Origin: Oscillospiraceae bacterium
Lineage (GTDB): Bacteria > Bacillota > Clostridia > Oscillospirales > Acutalibacteraceae
Assembly (NCBI GenBank): GCA_015066015.1
Contig: SVPE01000002.1
Coordinates: 1-64,000, forward strand
Length of the DNA: 64,000 bases
Direction of reading: 5' to 3'
In this document: piece by piece, positions 1 to 9,401 of the stretch
Position numbering within the stretch: position 1 is the first letter of the stretch
Layout: the number at the start of each line of letters is the position of its first letter
Program-made: the position numbers and the translations under genes
Notes under the pieces: generated by a model
Seen by the model: the letters and a program-made list of their open reading frames with translations, nothing else
What the model was told of the DNA's origin: nothing
The model's database searches: none

Positions 1-1
1 T

Positions 2-382
2 GTGGCTATTTTCGCTGTAACATTTATGGTCATACTAACAGTAGTAACCTTTACGATGCTTCTGATTCAGCTTGTCATTAAGACAAGATTAAGCCTTTCG
101 ACATATACGCTTTATCGAATCAACGGATTGAGTTTCCGAAAACTGATAGCATCCCTGCTCTTACAGTTAGTAGCGGCTTTCTCCATCGGAGCTATATTAT
201 CAGTGCCAATGACATGGTTGATAATTAAAAAGGGCTTCAATATTTTAGGCACAATAACTCACTACTTTACGCAAAGCGATTATCTGTTTGTTGTACTAAG
301 CGTGTTTGTGCTTATGGTTGTTTCGTTTATTCCAAGTTTAGTAATACTGTATAAGCGAAAGGACAACATTATAATAGACTAA
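2..382 (+). CDS. FtsX-type ABC transporter permease, C-terminal part (cut by window edge)
   Basis: Only the last 126 residues are present; the reading frame opens at the window edge, so the true start lies outside. Three or four strongly hydrophobic segments and a short basic cytoplasmic tail (YKRKD) fit the C-terminal membrane block of FtsX/MacB-type permeases, which work with an ATPase in lipoprotein or peptide export or in antimicrobial-peptide sensing. The family call rests on this membrane pattern alone. A hairpin terminator follows directly. The partner ATPase would lie upstream, outside the window. Confidence 0.6.
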   Translation: MAIFAVTFMVILTVVTFTMLLIQLVIKTRLSLSTYTLYRINGLSFRKLIASLLLQLVAAFSIGAILSVPMTWLIIKKGFNILGTITHYFTQSDYLFVVLSVFVLMVVSFIPSLVILYKRKDNIIID

Positions 383-417
383 AAATTTTTCGAGTAAGAT
401 GGATTCATATAGTAGAA

Positions 418-447
418 AACAGGTGGTTTTTGTGACCACCTGTTTGT
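418..447 (+). terminator. Rho-independent terminator after the permease
   Basis: Inverted repeat AACAGGTGG / CCACCTGTT (418-426 and 436-444) followed by a T-rich run. It lies 36 bp past the permease stop codon. Confidence 0.75.
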
Positions 448-452
448 CATTT

Positions 453-818
453 TCAGTTAAAAATTAATTCTTCACACACAATCTCTCTTGCCCGTTGCTG
501 AATGTTTTCCATTCTTTGTATCCATTCCCATTGATTATGCTCTTTTAAATCTTCGGTGACACCTTCGCTTTCTTTCATCTGCTCAATGAGGGTATCATAC
601 ATATCCCTTGCCTGATTTTCAATATCGGCACAGTGCTGATATAGTTTACCTTGGATAATCAGCGAGTTGAACAGTGACTTTTTGTGCTTTTCGAGATAAG
701 ATTTGTGCATCATTCCCCATTTGCCGAGGGTGATGTTTGCTTCCTCAGGCGGTAAGATGAGGTTAGGGATGAGATAATCACCAACTCGGCGGTAACTGAT
801 AGAATTTTCGTTTGACAT
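453..818 (-). CDS. tnpV: TnpV-family transposon-encoded protein
   Basis: Small protein (121 aa) of the TnpV family carried by Tn4451-like and other clostridial mobile elements; its molecular role is not established. It shows the family pattern: a YLIPNL-type motif near the N-terminus, a LGKWG motif, then a helical Q/E-rich tail. The start at 818 (MSNEN) is chosen because AAAGGAGG lies about 8 nt upstream; a longer frame to 857 would overlap the -10 box. A second, divergent copy is at 58944-59330. Both have the same promoter architecture and lie just downstream of a predicted defence gene. No recombinase lies next to this copy. Confidence 0.8.
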   Translation of the reverse strand: MSNENSISYRRVGDYLIPNLILPPEEANITLGKWGMMHKSYLEKHKKSLFNSLIIQGKLYQHCADIENQARDMYDTLIEQMKESEGVTEDLKEHNQWEWIQRMENIQQRAREIVCEELIFN

Positions 819-848
819 AAAAATAGCCTCCTTTAAATTTGTAGCTTC

Positions 849-886
849 ATTGTACAAATTAAAGGAAGCTTTGTCGAATGTGTGGA
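849..886 (-). promoter_or_regulatory. tnpV promoter with conserved CCACACATTCGACAAA box
   Basis: Read on the minus strand: TCGACA (-35, 877-872), a 17 bp spacer, TACAAT (-10, 854-849). The -35 is embedded in a box also found at 45349-45366 and 59383-59400. The box begins only 10 bp past the gajB stop codon. Confidence 0.7.
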
Positions 887-895
887 TTGTTTTGT

Positions 896-2632
896 TTAAT
901 CATAATCAAAATAAACAGATTTCAATTCATCAGTAGGGGTATATTCAGTTCCACCTCTAGTAAAATAACCTTTTTCGCTAAACAAGAACAGGTTTTCTTT
1001 CGCTCTAGAGGAAAGTACATATAACAGTTTCTTTGTTTCACTTTCACGAAGGGGCTTTTTGTCCTCTTGTAAAATATATGACCAATTTGGTAACATACCA
1101 TTTAGTAATCCAAAAGCAATTACTGTTGTATATTCTTCACCCTTAACTCCATGAATTGTATTAATTACGATTCCACTTTTTTCCATAAAACATTTGCAGA
1201 AATCACTATAGTCTCTTGACAATTTATATCTTTTTATTCTATCGCTGCATTTATCTATAAAATCTTGAAATATTTTTTGCAATCGTTTCTCCGTTTCCAA
1301 ATCCACATTCATTGTATTAAGAATTGTGAATACTGATTCTTTATAAAATTCTAATCCATCATCTACAATGCACTTACAATTATTAATCGTTTTAAGCAAA
1401 CTATAATTATCAAAAGAATCATTTATATAAATTTGATAATCATTCCTCAGAATATCGAGAACCTCGCTTGCGATTCTCTTTCTTATTTGTACTCTTTTTC
1501 CCGATTTTGTAAATAACAACTTAGCTAAAAGATAAAACGGATTCAGAGGATCATATTTAAAAGCACTAATATCTGGTGCATCAAAATTCATCATTGGCAT
1601 CTCAGTTTTAAGAATATTTGCAACATCAAATATCATATGCCATTGCGGAGCTACAATACATATTTCTTTATCAGGAACACCATTGATAATTTGCTGCTCA
1701 ATTATCAATTTTATTTCTCTCGCAATATTATTTTTCGAAACTAAGGTATTATGTTTGATTATTCCTTTTGTTTCTTTTTTATCAGATAAAGAATGAGCAC
1801 CTGTTTTAGAAACCTCAAAATTAGAATAAAAATCAATAATACGATTAGTTGAACGATAACATCCTGAAAGGGTATCTTCGTGAAATTTTATTTGAAAAAG
1901 TTCAGATAAATCTTTTGCCTTTTTGGCTTCTCCACCAAGACCACCAAAGATCCCTTGATTTGTATCACCTACAAACATAACATTTATGCTTTTATTGCTA
2001 TTTACAATTTCAGCCAATATTTCATACTGCAACTTGTTTGTATCCTGAAACTCATCTATGTGAAGACTGCAAATTGTTGATGAAATATTTTCAGCAATAA
2101 ACGGATTTTCTCGCAAAAGACTTAATGAAAGTTTTAGTATTAAATCAAAATCAATCTCTCTATTTGCATAAAGTTTTCTGTAATACTCGACTTTAATTTT
2201 TGGGAAACTTAAAGGATCTTCATATCCACAATCTATCCTTAATTTATTTGCTATTTCTCGACAATAAGCATCTCTAACATATTCATCAATAATTTTATAG
2301 CCTTTTTTCAGGTATTTAGAGTACATAGAATATGGCCTTATAATAAAGTGCATACAGAATTGATGAATGGTACCGGTCCAAACAGAAGATAAATCAATTC
2401 CCATTTCATCTAATCGATGCTCAATCTCTTCTGCAGCACGATTAGTATATGTTATAGCTATGTTATATTTGCGTGAGTTTGAATTTTTCCATTGTAGATA
2501 AGCGAGTCTATATGTTATTAAACGTGTTTTTCCACTTCCTGGACATGCTGTTAAAACATAGTTGTTTTGACTTATACAAATTTCACGCTGTTTATCATTC
2601 AGTTTTTCCAAAAAGCTTGGATAGCTATTCAT
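896..2632 (-). CDS. gajB: UvrD/Rep-like superfamily 1 helicase, GajB-like
   Basis: 578-aa SF1 helicase. Visible motifs: Walker A TACPGSGKT (about residues 28-36), motif Ia TYTNRAAEE, DEFQDT motif II (about residue 194), VGDTNQGIFG motif III, YRST motif IV, HGVKGEEY motif V and the LYVLSSRA motif VI. Its frame overlaps the upstream OLD-family nuclease gene by 8 bp, so the two are translationally coupled. A class 2 OLD nuclease followed by a UvrD-like helicase is the defining arrangement of Gabija anti-phage systems, in which GajB is thought to act with the GajA nuclease after sensing DNA or nucleotide changes. It is longer than the Bacillus cereus GajB (about 500 aa). The DNA is AT-rich compared with rlmD next door, which suggests transfer. 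A housekeeping UvrD/PcrA is unlikely because those are about 700 aa or longer. Confidence 0.8.
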   Translation of the reverse strand: MNSYPSFLEKLNDKQREICISQNNYVLTACPGSGKTRLITYRLAYLQWKNSNSRKYNIAITYTNRAAEEIEHRLDEMGIDLSSVWTGTIHQFCMHFIIRPYSMYSKYLKKGYKIIDEYVRDAYCREIANKLRIDCGYEDPLSFPKIKVEYYRKLYANREIDFDLILKLSLSLLRENPFIAENISSTICSLHIDEFQDTNKLQYEILAEIVNSNKSINVMFVGDTNQGIFGGLGGEAKKAKDLSELFQIKFHEDTLSGCYRSTNRIIDFYSNFEVSKTGAHSLSDKKETKGIIKHNTLVSKNNIAREIKLIIEQQIINGVPDKEICIVAPQWHMIFDVANILKTEMPMMNFDAPDISAFKYDPLNPFYLLAKLLFTKSGKRVQIRKRIASEVLDILRNDYQIYINDSFDNYSLLKTINNCKCIVDDGLEFYKESVFTILNTMNVDLETEKRLQKIFQDFIDKCSDRIKRYKLSRDYSDFCKCFMEKSGIVINTIHGVKGEEYTTVIAFGLLNGMLPNWSYILQEDKKPLRESETKKLLYVLSSRAKENLFLFSEKGYFTRGGTEYTPTDELKSVYFDYD

Positions 2633-4763
2633 TCAAAAGTTCCCTTCTGCTTAACATAAATTGTGAAAACATATCATCAGGATAATTTCCAATGAAGTCG
2701 TTAATTATCGTTATTTTTTCTTCAGAATCACATGCATTTTTCACTTTTTCTTTAATTTCTTTTGTTTCTTCATCAGGATAACCGTCTATAGAATAGCAAA
2801 GCATTTTCCAAATAATGTTGTCATTAATAATGCTCTGAGAAGCAAAAACAATTGCTTTCAATATGTATGGAGGTAATATTGCTCTGCAATCAGCTTTAGA
2901 TGCTAAAAGAGTCGCATACCACCCCTTACCAATTCCTTTGGCTAAAGTTAAAACAGTATCGTACCTTTTTGCTTCACTTTCAGTTAATGCTGTGATGTGT
3001 TTTTCTTTGGTTCCCTCTTTTTTGTAATGAGAATTTATTATATCTTTTATATATTCTTGATTCTCTTCGTAAGCAGCAAAATCCACTTCAAATGTATGTG
3101 GCGCATAGAACATTTCAACCCAAGGATTATCACTGAAAAGCCTATTAAGTTTGTCTTGTCGTGTTTTCCCAAGAGTAGCTGCGTTTTCTTTGCTTTTTTC
3201 TGCTCCAGATACAACTGCATCTAAGTCTGTAATTATTGCACAGTGTCTTTTTAGTCTTTCAGGGGCAAAAATAGAAGCAATATTTTCAAATCCAACACTT
3301 CCAACATTGATTAATCCTATGCCTAATTCATCGATTGAAACACCAAAAATATTTTTAACCAAGGCGGGCAATAATATTTCTTCACCATCACCTTCCACTA
3401 AAAGCACGCCTTTAGAAAAAAGAAGTACCGACCTTTTTGCATCCAAATATCTCTTTAAGCATAAACTCAAAGGTAAGTCTTTTTGTTCGAGCTCCTTTTC
3501 CCCAAAATCATCTAACCCCACACATGGGCTCATTACTTCTGTTATATTATCATTAATTTTTAGAACATTAACTTTTGTAATGTCGGATACCTCCGACAAT
3601 TGATTAGAATGTGTTGTCATAATAACTTGAGTATAATCTTTAAGGACCTTTAAATTATCAAATAATGTCTTTTGTATATGAGTATGTATATGAGCTTCTG
3701 GCTCCTCTATAATCATTATGTTTAATATTTCATGATTTCTGTTATACTCAAACTCAACTAATTTTAGCGCAATGTACAAAATGTTTAAGTGGCCTAAACC
3801 AAGCAAATCTACATCTTTTTGTTCAGCAGGAGAAACAGATAAATATTTAGCCAATGAGTCAATATCTTCTTTTAACTTTGATTCAACCAAAACCTCCGGT
3901 GAATATACTAAACCCACTATTTCATGTAATTTGCTATTTACCTCTTTTCCAATATTAGAAATTTGAGGGATTGAAGAAATAATACTATTGAGTTCATGAA
4001 TCTTATCTGTGATTGAATCTTTAGACTCTTTTTCAACATCATTTTGTATTATATCAAAAACTCTTCTTATGGGATTTCTTGGTTTTCTCAGTTCAGATTC
4101 AACATCTCTTAAAGCATCAATAAATACCAATGATATATGTTGCCATATATTCATAATATCTATTTTGCAACCAAGCAATTCTGAATTTGCGTTTTCAGGA
4201 TCAGCATATATTCCTTTATCAAAATCTCCAACTATTTCGTTATATACATTTATATCAGTGAAATCTGCTTGAGAACGTGATGTATAATAAAACTCATAGT
4301 CTGTTAATGAAATACCTGCCCTTATTTTTTCAAATTCTTCTTTGTTTTTTGCATTGTGCAAATTGCTTCTTATTTTCTTTATAGGACGAATAAACAGTGT
4401 TAGTGTACCAAAATTGTTGTTTTCACACCTTATATATGATTTAAGGAATTCTTTATCTTCTTTTTCCGGTATTATCTCAGAACAAATTTCATTAGTTTTA
4501 TCTTCTTCGGTTATCTCATCAAAAAAAGCTGATACAATAATCCAATGACCTCTCCAATCACCTAAAGAATTTGAAAAATCACTTTCTTTCATTCTTTTAA
4601 CGTTATAAAAAAATGTATTATCGAGCAAAATTCTAATTGCAGTCATAGCATTGCTTTTGCCAGAATCATTTTCACCAATTATTGTGTTAGCACCTTTTTC
4701 AAATTTGAAAATTGAAGATTTCAAAGTTTTGTAATTAACAATTTGAATATATTTAAGATACAT
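2625..4763 (-). CDS. gajA: OLD-family ATP-dependent nuclease with TOPRIM domain, GajA-like
   Basis: 712 aa. The N-terminal ABC-type ATPase has Walker A GENDSGKS (30-37), a signature-like LLGLGHLNILYIALKL segment and Walker B IMIIEEPEAHIH (about residue 353) followed by the TTHS switch. The C-terminal TOPRIM nuclease has the catalytic Glu in LLVEGDGEE (about 454) and the DLD motif in AIITDLDAV (about 512). OLD proteins paired with a UvrD-like helicase form class 2 OLD systems, now called Gabija: GajA nicks DNA and is restrained by nucleotides. It is about 130 aa longer than the studied Bacillus GajA, mostly between the ATPase halves and after TOPRIM. Start: ATG at 4763 with GAGGT upstream. Possible -10 TATAAT at 4840-4835. 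Confidence 0.82.
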   Translation of the reverse strand: MYLKYIQIVNYKTLKSSIFKFEKGANTIIGENDSGKSNAMTAIRILLDNTFFYNVKRMKESDFSNSLGDWRGHWIIVSAFFDEITEEDKTNEICSEIIPEKEDKEFLKSYIRCENNNFGTLTLFIRPIKKIRSNLHNAKNKEEFEKIRAGISLTDYEFYYTSRSQADFTDINVYNEIVGDFDKGIYADPENANSELLGCKIDIMNIWQHISLVFIDALRDVESELRKPRNPIRRVFDIIQNDVEKESKDSITDKIHELNSIISSIPQISNIGKEVNSKLHEIVGLVYSPEVLVESKLKEDIDSLAKYLSVSPAEQKDVDLLGLGHLNILYIALKLVEFEYNRNHEILNIMIIEEPEAHIHTHIQKTLFDNLKVLKDYTQVIMTTHSNQLSEVSDITKVNVLKINDNITEVMSPCVGLDDFGEKELEQKDLPLSLCLKRYLDAKRSVLLFSKGVLLVEGDGEEILLPALVKNIFGVSIDELGIGLINVGSVGFENIASIFAPERLKRHCAIITDLDAVVSGAEKSKENAATLGKTRQDKLNRLFSDNPWVEMFYAPHTFEVDFAAYEENQEYIKDIINSHYKKEGTKEKHITALTESEAKRYDTVLTLAKGIGKGWYATLLASKADCRAILPPYILKAIVFASQSIINDNIIWKMLCYSIDGYPDEETKEIKEKVKNACDSEEKITIINDFIGNYPDDMFSQFMLSRRELLNE

Positions 4764-4835
4764 TTTTTCTACCTCAAATCATAACAACTTTTTCATCGTA
4801 GTTTTTTAAATAAAGACAATATTTGTTGTTTATGA

Positions 4836-6467
4836 TTATATCATCTTAAAATGCTTTAACGCATCCATAATAGCTTCTTCTTTATCGGGTGGACATTGGG
4901 GCACTCGGCTTTTGCCTTCGCCTTTATTGTAGTTCTCACGTTCAATGATACCACACTTAGCCTTAACCTGTGAAATATAAAGAGTTGATACTTTCAATCC
5001 GAACTTGTCAAACACATAATCCTTGATTTCCTGATATGTTGCTTTGGTTTCAGCGGCAGTAACATCAAGCTCTGAAAGGTCAAGCTTTATGTCGATATGT
5101 GTGTCCGGTCTGCGTTGGGACAAAAGAACAACCGTCTCGACATGCACCGTTCTCGGAAACATATCAACCGCACAAAGTCTTTCCGTATTGTATCCCAGCT
5201 CCTTCATTATTCCGCAATCACGTGCAAGGGTTGCCGGATCACAGGAAACATAGACGACTCTTTCAGGTGCCATTCTGGATACTGTCTCGAGCACCTCCCG
5301 GCTGCAGCCTTTTCTCGGAGGGTCAACAACAATAACGTCGGGACGAATACCCTCATCATAAAGTGTCTTTGCGGCACCCTTCGCATCGTCGCAGATAAAT
5401 CTGACATTTCTGATACCGTTGATTTCAGCATTTTCCACAGCATTTTCAATTGCCTGAGGAATTATCTCCACGCCGATAACCTGCTTTACGCTTTCTGCCA
5501 TAGTAAGTCCGATTGTGCCGGCTCCGCAGTAAAGATCCAGAAGTACCTCGTCACCCTTAAGCCCGGCAAACTCCTTTGCTTTACCGTAAAGCAGCTCTGT
5601 TCCCTCAGGATTGACCTGATAAAACGAAAGCGGAGATATCCTGAACCTGAGTGAGCAAAGCTCATCCTCGATGAATTCACTGCCGTAAATTATTTCACAT
5701 TCGTCACCGAGAACAACATTGGTGTCCTTTTTATTTTTATTGAGCACAACTGACTTTATCCCAAGACCCGTCGCGAGCAGAGACTCAATGAGCCTGTCCT
5801 TTTTAGGTATACTGTTTCCGTTTATCACAATACAGACCATAATCTGCTGCGTTTTAACGGCTTTTCTTAAATAAACGTGCCTTATAAGTCCCTCACCGGT
5901 TTCCTCATTGTAGACGGTAACGGGATTTTCATAAATGTACTTTTTAACAGCCTTTATAATTAAACTAAAGTCCTTGTTCTGAAGCTTACAGTCATCACAG
6001 TCAACTATACGGTGGCTCTTTTTTGAATAAAAGCCAGCTATGATTTTACCCTCTGCACTGATTCCGACGGGAATCTGCGCCTTGTTACGGTAATTCTCAG
6101 GCTTTTCTATGTGCAGAATCTCCTCACATTCGATGTCAATTCCACCGATTCGCTTCATTGCATCGTTTACACCCTGACGCTTGATTTCAAGCTCCTTTTC
6201 ATATGTGATATATCTGTAGGCGCATCCGCCGCAACGGGAATCAACCTCACAGTCACTCTCAATTCTGAAGGGCGCTTTTTTGTGAAATTTCTGCACCTTA
6301 CCGATTGCATAATTCTTCTTTACCTTTATAATATGTGCGGTAATAAGGTCACCCGGTGCTGTCCCGTCAACAAAAACCGCAATTTGCTCAAAACGACCGA
6401 TACCGCTTCCTTGTGAAGTGAAAGCGGTAATTTCAAGTCGTATATCATCATTCTTTTTAAGTGTCAT
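4836..6467 (-). CDS. rlmD: 23S rRNA (uracil-1939-C5)-methyltransferase RlmD (RumA type)
   Basis: SAM-dependent RNA uracil methyltransferase. It has an N-terminal TRAM RNA-binding domain, four Fe-S cysteines (CEVDSRCGGC plus the later CDDCKLQ pair), the SAM site LLDLYCGAGTIGL, the DPPRKGC motif and the catalytic Cys in VSCDPATLARD. The C-terminal stretch after the catalytic domain is slightly longer than usual. The frame opens at 6479, overlapping the LCP stop codon, but the ATG at 6467 (MTLKK) is preferred because GAGG lies about 8 nt upstream. It is the last gene of the operon running from the response regulator at 10088. RlmD versus RlmC/TrmA substrate specificity is not provable from sequence. 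Confidence 0.88.
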   Translation of the reverse strand: MTLKKNDDIRLEITAFTSQGSGIGRFEQIAVFVDGTAPGDLITAHIIKVKKNYAIGKVQKFHKKAPFRIESDCEVDSRCGGCAYRYITYEKELEIKRQGVNDAMKRIGGIDIECEEILHIEKPENYRNKAQIPVGISAEGKIIAGFYSKKSHRIVDCDDCKLQNKDFSLIIKAVKKYIYENPVTVYNEETGEGLIRHVYLRKAVKTQQIMVCIVINGNSIPKKDRLIESLLATGLGIKSVVLNKNKKDTNVVLGDECEIIYGSEFIEDELCSLRFRISPLSFYQVNPEGTELLYGKAKEFAGLKGDEVLLDLYCGAGTIGLTMAESVKQVIGVEIIPQAIENAVENAEINGIRNVRFICDDAKGAAKTLYDEGIRPDVIVVDPPRKGCSREVLETVSRMAPERVVYVSCDPATLARDCGIMKELGYNTERLCAVDMFPRTVHVETVVLLSQRRPDTHIDIKLDLSELDVTAAETKATYQEIKDYVFDKFGLKVSTLYISQVKAKCGIIERENYNKGEGKSRVPQCPPDKEEAIMDALKHFKMI

Positions 6468-6478
6468 AATGCACCTCA

Positions 6479-8077
6479 TCAGCCCGTGACATATTTAACA
6501 TCCATTCCTGAATAGAAAACTTCGTGAGTGTATGCGATTTCATCAGGCCAATCTACAAGAACAACCTCAAAATCATCAATAACCTGAAGTGCAGATGATT
6601 TATGCGGCAAAACATACTGCTCAATGTTTCCTGAAAGGTATGACGGCACATTTATTGCCTGAGCAAGAATTTCTGTTTTGGTAAGATCAGTTGTCACAAG
6701 GGGAAGAATCTCGTTAAGAGCATTGTTAAGCTGCAAAATATTCATTGATTTTGCCTTTGCCGCAAGAGATGTAAGAACGTTTCTCTGTCTCTGGGTACGC
6801 TCTCTGTCACTGTCGATACTGCGGAGTCTTACATAATTGAGTGCCGAATATCCGTTGAGAGTGTATGTGCCGGGAACAAGGTCTGTGTAACCCTGAAGCT
6901 TCAGAACATATCTCATTGTATCGTCATTTATTTCAGCCTGAGTAAGTCCGATATCAACGCCTCCGAGACAGTCAATAAGCTGCTGGAATGCCTCAAATGT
7001 GGTGCTGATGTAATTGTCTATTCTGATTTTATAATTCTTTTCAATGGTATCTATAGCAAGCGGAGCTCCGCCGTAGCCGTGAGCGTGATTAAGTCTGGTA
7101 TTTGCATAACCGTCAATTGCGACATAGGCAGTTCTTGAAAAGGAAACAAGCTTGATATCCTTCGTCCTTTTATTTATGCTTGCAACAATCATAGCATCCG
7201 ATCTGCGATAGGGGTAGTTTCTGCCGCCCTCATCAAGGCCGAGCAAAAGAATGTTTACAACATCATCACTGTACCAGATTTCATTGTTGTTTCTGTTCTG
7301 CTCAATTGCCTGATCGTTTTCTTCAAGCTCGTCGGCAATATCAGAATTACCGCTGTTATGGATATTCTGAAGAATATCGTCAAAATCCTCGTCAATGTCT
7401 GTGTCGTATACAGGCTCCTCGTACTCATTGTTGTAACCGGGATTGTTCTGTATAAAATTTGGTGATGTGGTTGCCTGATTGAGTTGAGTGCTGCCCTGAG
7501 AAGAATTGATGACCGCATTCTCAGCAACATTATTTACTATATTTATTGTACCGTCAGGAGTTTTTGTTGTAATTCTGCCGTCTTTCATAATTGAAAACAC
7601 AGTCATATGAAGCTGACTGCCGTTTGAAAATGTGGCGATTCCCTCAGGAGAAACCTTTATACCTGACCCCATAATGAAGCTTCCGTCAGGAAATACAACA
7701 ATACCCGTAGGATAAATTGTAGTACCGTCACTGAGTATGGCGGCGCCCGCTTTGTTTATATATGAGCCGTCAACAAAAATAGTACTGCCGTCACCGGATT
7801 TGTAGGATGTGTACTTTGTTTTTTTAGTGGTGTAAGGCGCAGTTGTCGGCTGAGTCGGCTCGGTATAAACGGGAACAAGATTCGTTCCGTCGTCGTAATT
7901 GATTCTGTTGAGCTTATCAAACACGAAAGCCGTTACACCTATCACAAGCACAAGTACTACACTCACAACTGCCGTAATAATCTTGTGCTTAAGAACAAAG
8001 TCTTTTATTTTAAGAAGAAACGGCGTAATACTTTGTACCGTTTTATTCAATACTGTTACTATCTTTTCCTTATTCAT
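6479..8077 (-). CDS. LytR-CpsA-Psr (LCP) family cell-wall glycopolymer ligase
   Basis: 532 aa. One membrane segment (about residues 32-55) after a basic N-terminus, a Thr/Pro-rich linker, a glycine/serine repeat region of DG-S units (about 70-165), an acidic stretch, and a C-terminal LCP domain beginning at VNILLLGLDEGG. LCP proteins transfer undecaprenyl-linked glycopolymers to peptidoglycan outside the membrane. Conserved pieces seen: RRSDAMIV, RLNHAHGYGG, LGGVDIG and RSIDSDRERTQRQ. The usual PRD motif reads FSRTAYV here, so the conserved Asp after Arg is replaced by Thr. It sits downstream of a two-component pair in the same operon. Start ATG at 8077 with GGAG upstream. Confidence 0.85.
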   Translation of the reverse strand: MNKEKIVTVLNKTVQSITPFLLKIKDFVLKHKIITAVVSVVLVLVIGVTAFVFDKLNRINYDDGTNLVPVYTEPTQPTTAPYTTKKTKYTSYKSGDGSTIFVDGSYINKAGAAILSDGTTIYPTGIVVFPDGSFIMGSGIKVSPEGIATFSNGSQLHMTVFSIMKDGRITTKTPDGTINIVNNVAENAVINSSQGSTQLNQATTSPNFIQNNPGYNNEYEEPVYDTDIDEDFDDILQNIHNSGNSDIADELEENDQAIEQNRNNNEIWYSDDVVNILLLGLDEGGRNYPYRRSDAMIVASINKRTKDIKLVSFSRTAYVAIDGYANTRLNHAHGYGGAPLAIDTIEKNYKIRIDNYISTTFEAFQQLIDCLGGVDIGLTQAEINDDTMRYVLKLQGYTDLVPGTYTLNGYSALNYVRLRSIDSDRERTQRQRNVLTSLAAKAKSMNILQLNNALNEILPLVTTDLTKTEILAQAINVPSYLSGNIEQYVLPHKSSALQVIDDFEVVLVDWPDEIAYTHEVFYSGMDVKYVTG

Positions 8078-8105
8078 CGGAAATCTCCGTTCTGTAAATA
8101 TTTAT

Positions 8106-9389
8106 TTATTGCCTCGGAAGCTCTATGCAGATTTCAAGTCCCCCGAAATCAGATGCCCTGGCGTAAATATTACCACCGTGTGCAGAAACGATTTCGCGGC
8201 AGTTTGCAAGGCCGAGACCCGCCACTTTTCTGCCCTCATCAGATGTGTAAAGCGGCTCAAATATTATTTCAAGCTTATCCTCGCTTACGCCCTCGCCGTT
8301 ATCTGAAATGTTTATGTAAAACATTTTTCTGTCAGAAGAAAAAATTGTCGAGATGACTTTTTCTTCTTTATCCATATGCTTGTAGGAATTCGAATAGATA
8401 TTGCTGAGCACACGCTTGAACTTCTGCATATCAAGGTGAATTTTATCCTTTTCCCTGCAGCGGTTTTCAACAGAAAAACGTACCCCTGCTGCTTCAAATT
8501 CGTCGGCATAGTTTGCTCTTACTGTCTGCACAAGGTCTTTCATACTGACAGTCTCGGTTTTAAGATTGGTTATAAGATTGTAGCTGAGATACTCATCAAA
8601 TTCATCAACGAGCTGATGAATCTCGCGGCTTTTTGAATAAACCGTATCAAGATAATGTTCTTTTCTTTCCCTGGAGATGTTATCGTTTTTAAGCCTCTCC
8701 GAATAACCCATAATAGAGGTAAGCGGTGTTTTTATATCGTGGGAAATAGACGCAATTATGCGCCGCTGATTATTCTGCTGTCTTGTCAGATTTTCTGTCA
8801 TGGAAACAAACCTACGGTAAACCTGACCTGCGTATCCCTTTATTACTATCTTTTCAAGTCTGCCTGTTTTATCGTAATTTTCTATTGCTTTGTAAATAAG
8901 CTTATAGGGTCTGAGCATAATACTGTAAATTATGAATACCAGCAGACTGATTGCCGACATACCTATAAGAAACTCAATAAAAACAAACTGAACAAGCACG
9001 CGCACATCGGTAATATAATCGCGCAGAAGATAAACTGATGACTTTATGAGATAAGCGTTACCCTTATACTGAAAAGGCGTCTGCACCTTCACGTCAAGTG
9101 CCGACCATGTGCGGCCGACGGATTTTGTAACCACGTCGTTTTCACTGTTTTCAATAACAATTACAACATCCTCATACTGCTCAACTATTTCTGTCCATGT
9201 ATTTACCGAAGGCTCTGCCGTAAGCTTTTTGATGATTTCGTTGTTATATGCAAGTAGCGTCTCATTATCGTTGTAAGCAGCGTTTGCAACAGCTGCCGTA
9301 ACTGAAGAGTTGTAAGAAAAAGCGAAAGCCGTAACCGCCGCGAGCAAGATAAGCACAACCAGAAACGATGCTCTTTTATCCTGCTTCAT
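8106..9389 (-). CDS. Sensor histidine kinase
   Basis: Membrane-bound kinase of about 427 aa: N-terminal membrane anchor, an extracellular sensor region of about 120 residues, a second membrane segment (about 130-160), HAMP-like linker, HisKA dimerisation box with phospho-acceptor His in SISHDIKTPLTSI, and an HATPase domain with ISDNGEGV and GLGLANCREI. The start at ATG 9389 is preferred over the in-frame GTG at 9398 because AGAGG is correctly spaced. Its stop is followed 28 bp on by the LCP gene and its start is 12 bp after the response regulator stop. The pair may adjust cell-wall polymer attachment; the signal is unknown. Confidence 0.88.
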   Translation of the reverse strand: MKQDKRASFLVVLILLAAVTAFAFSYNSSVTAAVANAAYNDNETLLAYNNEIIKKLTAEPSVNTWTEIVEQYEDVVIVIENSENDVVTKSVGRTWSALDVKVQTPFQYKGNAYLIKSSVYLLRDYITDVRVLVQFVFIEFLIGMSAISLLVFIIYSIMLRPYKLIYKAIENYDKTGRLEKIVIKGYAGQVYRRFVSMTENLTRQQNNQRRIIASISHDIKTPLTSIMGYSERLKNDNISRERKEHYLDTVYSKSREIHQLVDEFDEYLSYNLITNLKTETVSMKDLVQTVRANYADEFEAAGVRFSVENRCREKDKIHLDMQKFKRVLSNIYSNSYKHMDKEEKVISTIFSSDRKMFYINISDNGEGVSEDKLEIIFEPLYTSDEGRKVAGLGLANCREIVSAHGGNIYARASDFGGLEICIELPRQ

Positions 9390-9401
9390 TTGTTTCACCT
9401 C

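Noticed and set aside
5097-5654. 185-codon frame opposite rlmD
   Set aside because: Shadow of rlmD; no ribosome site and rlmD motifs are complete on the minus strand.
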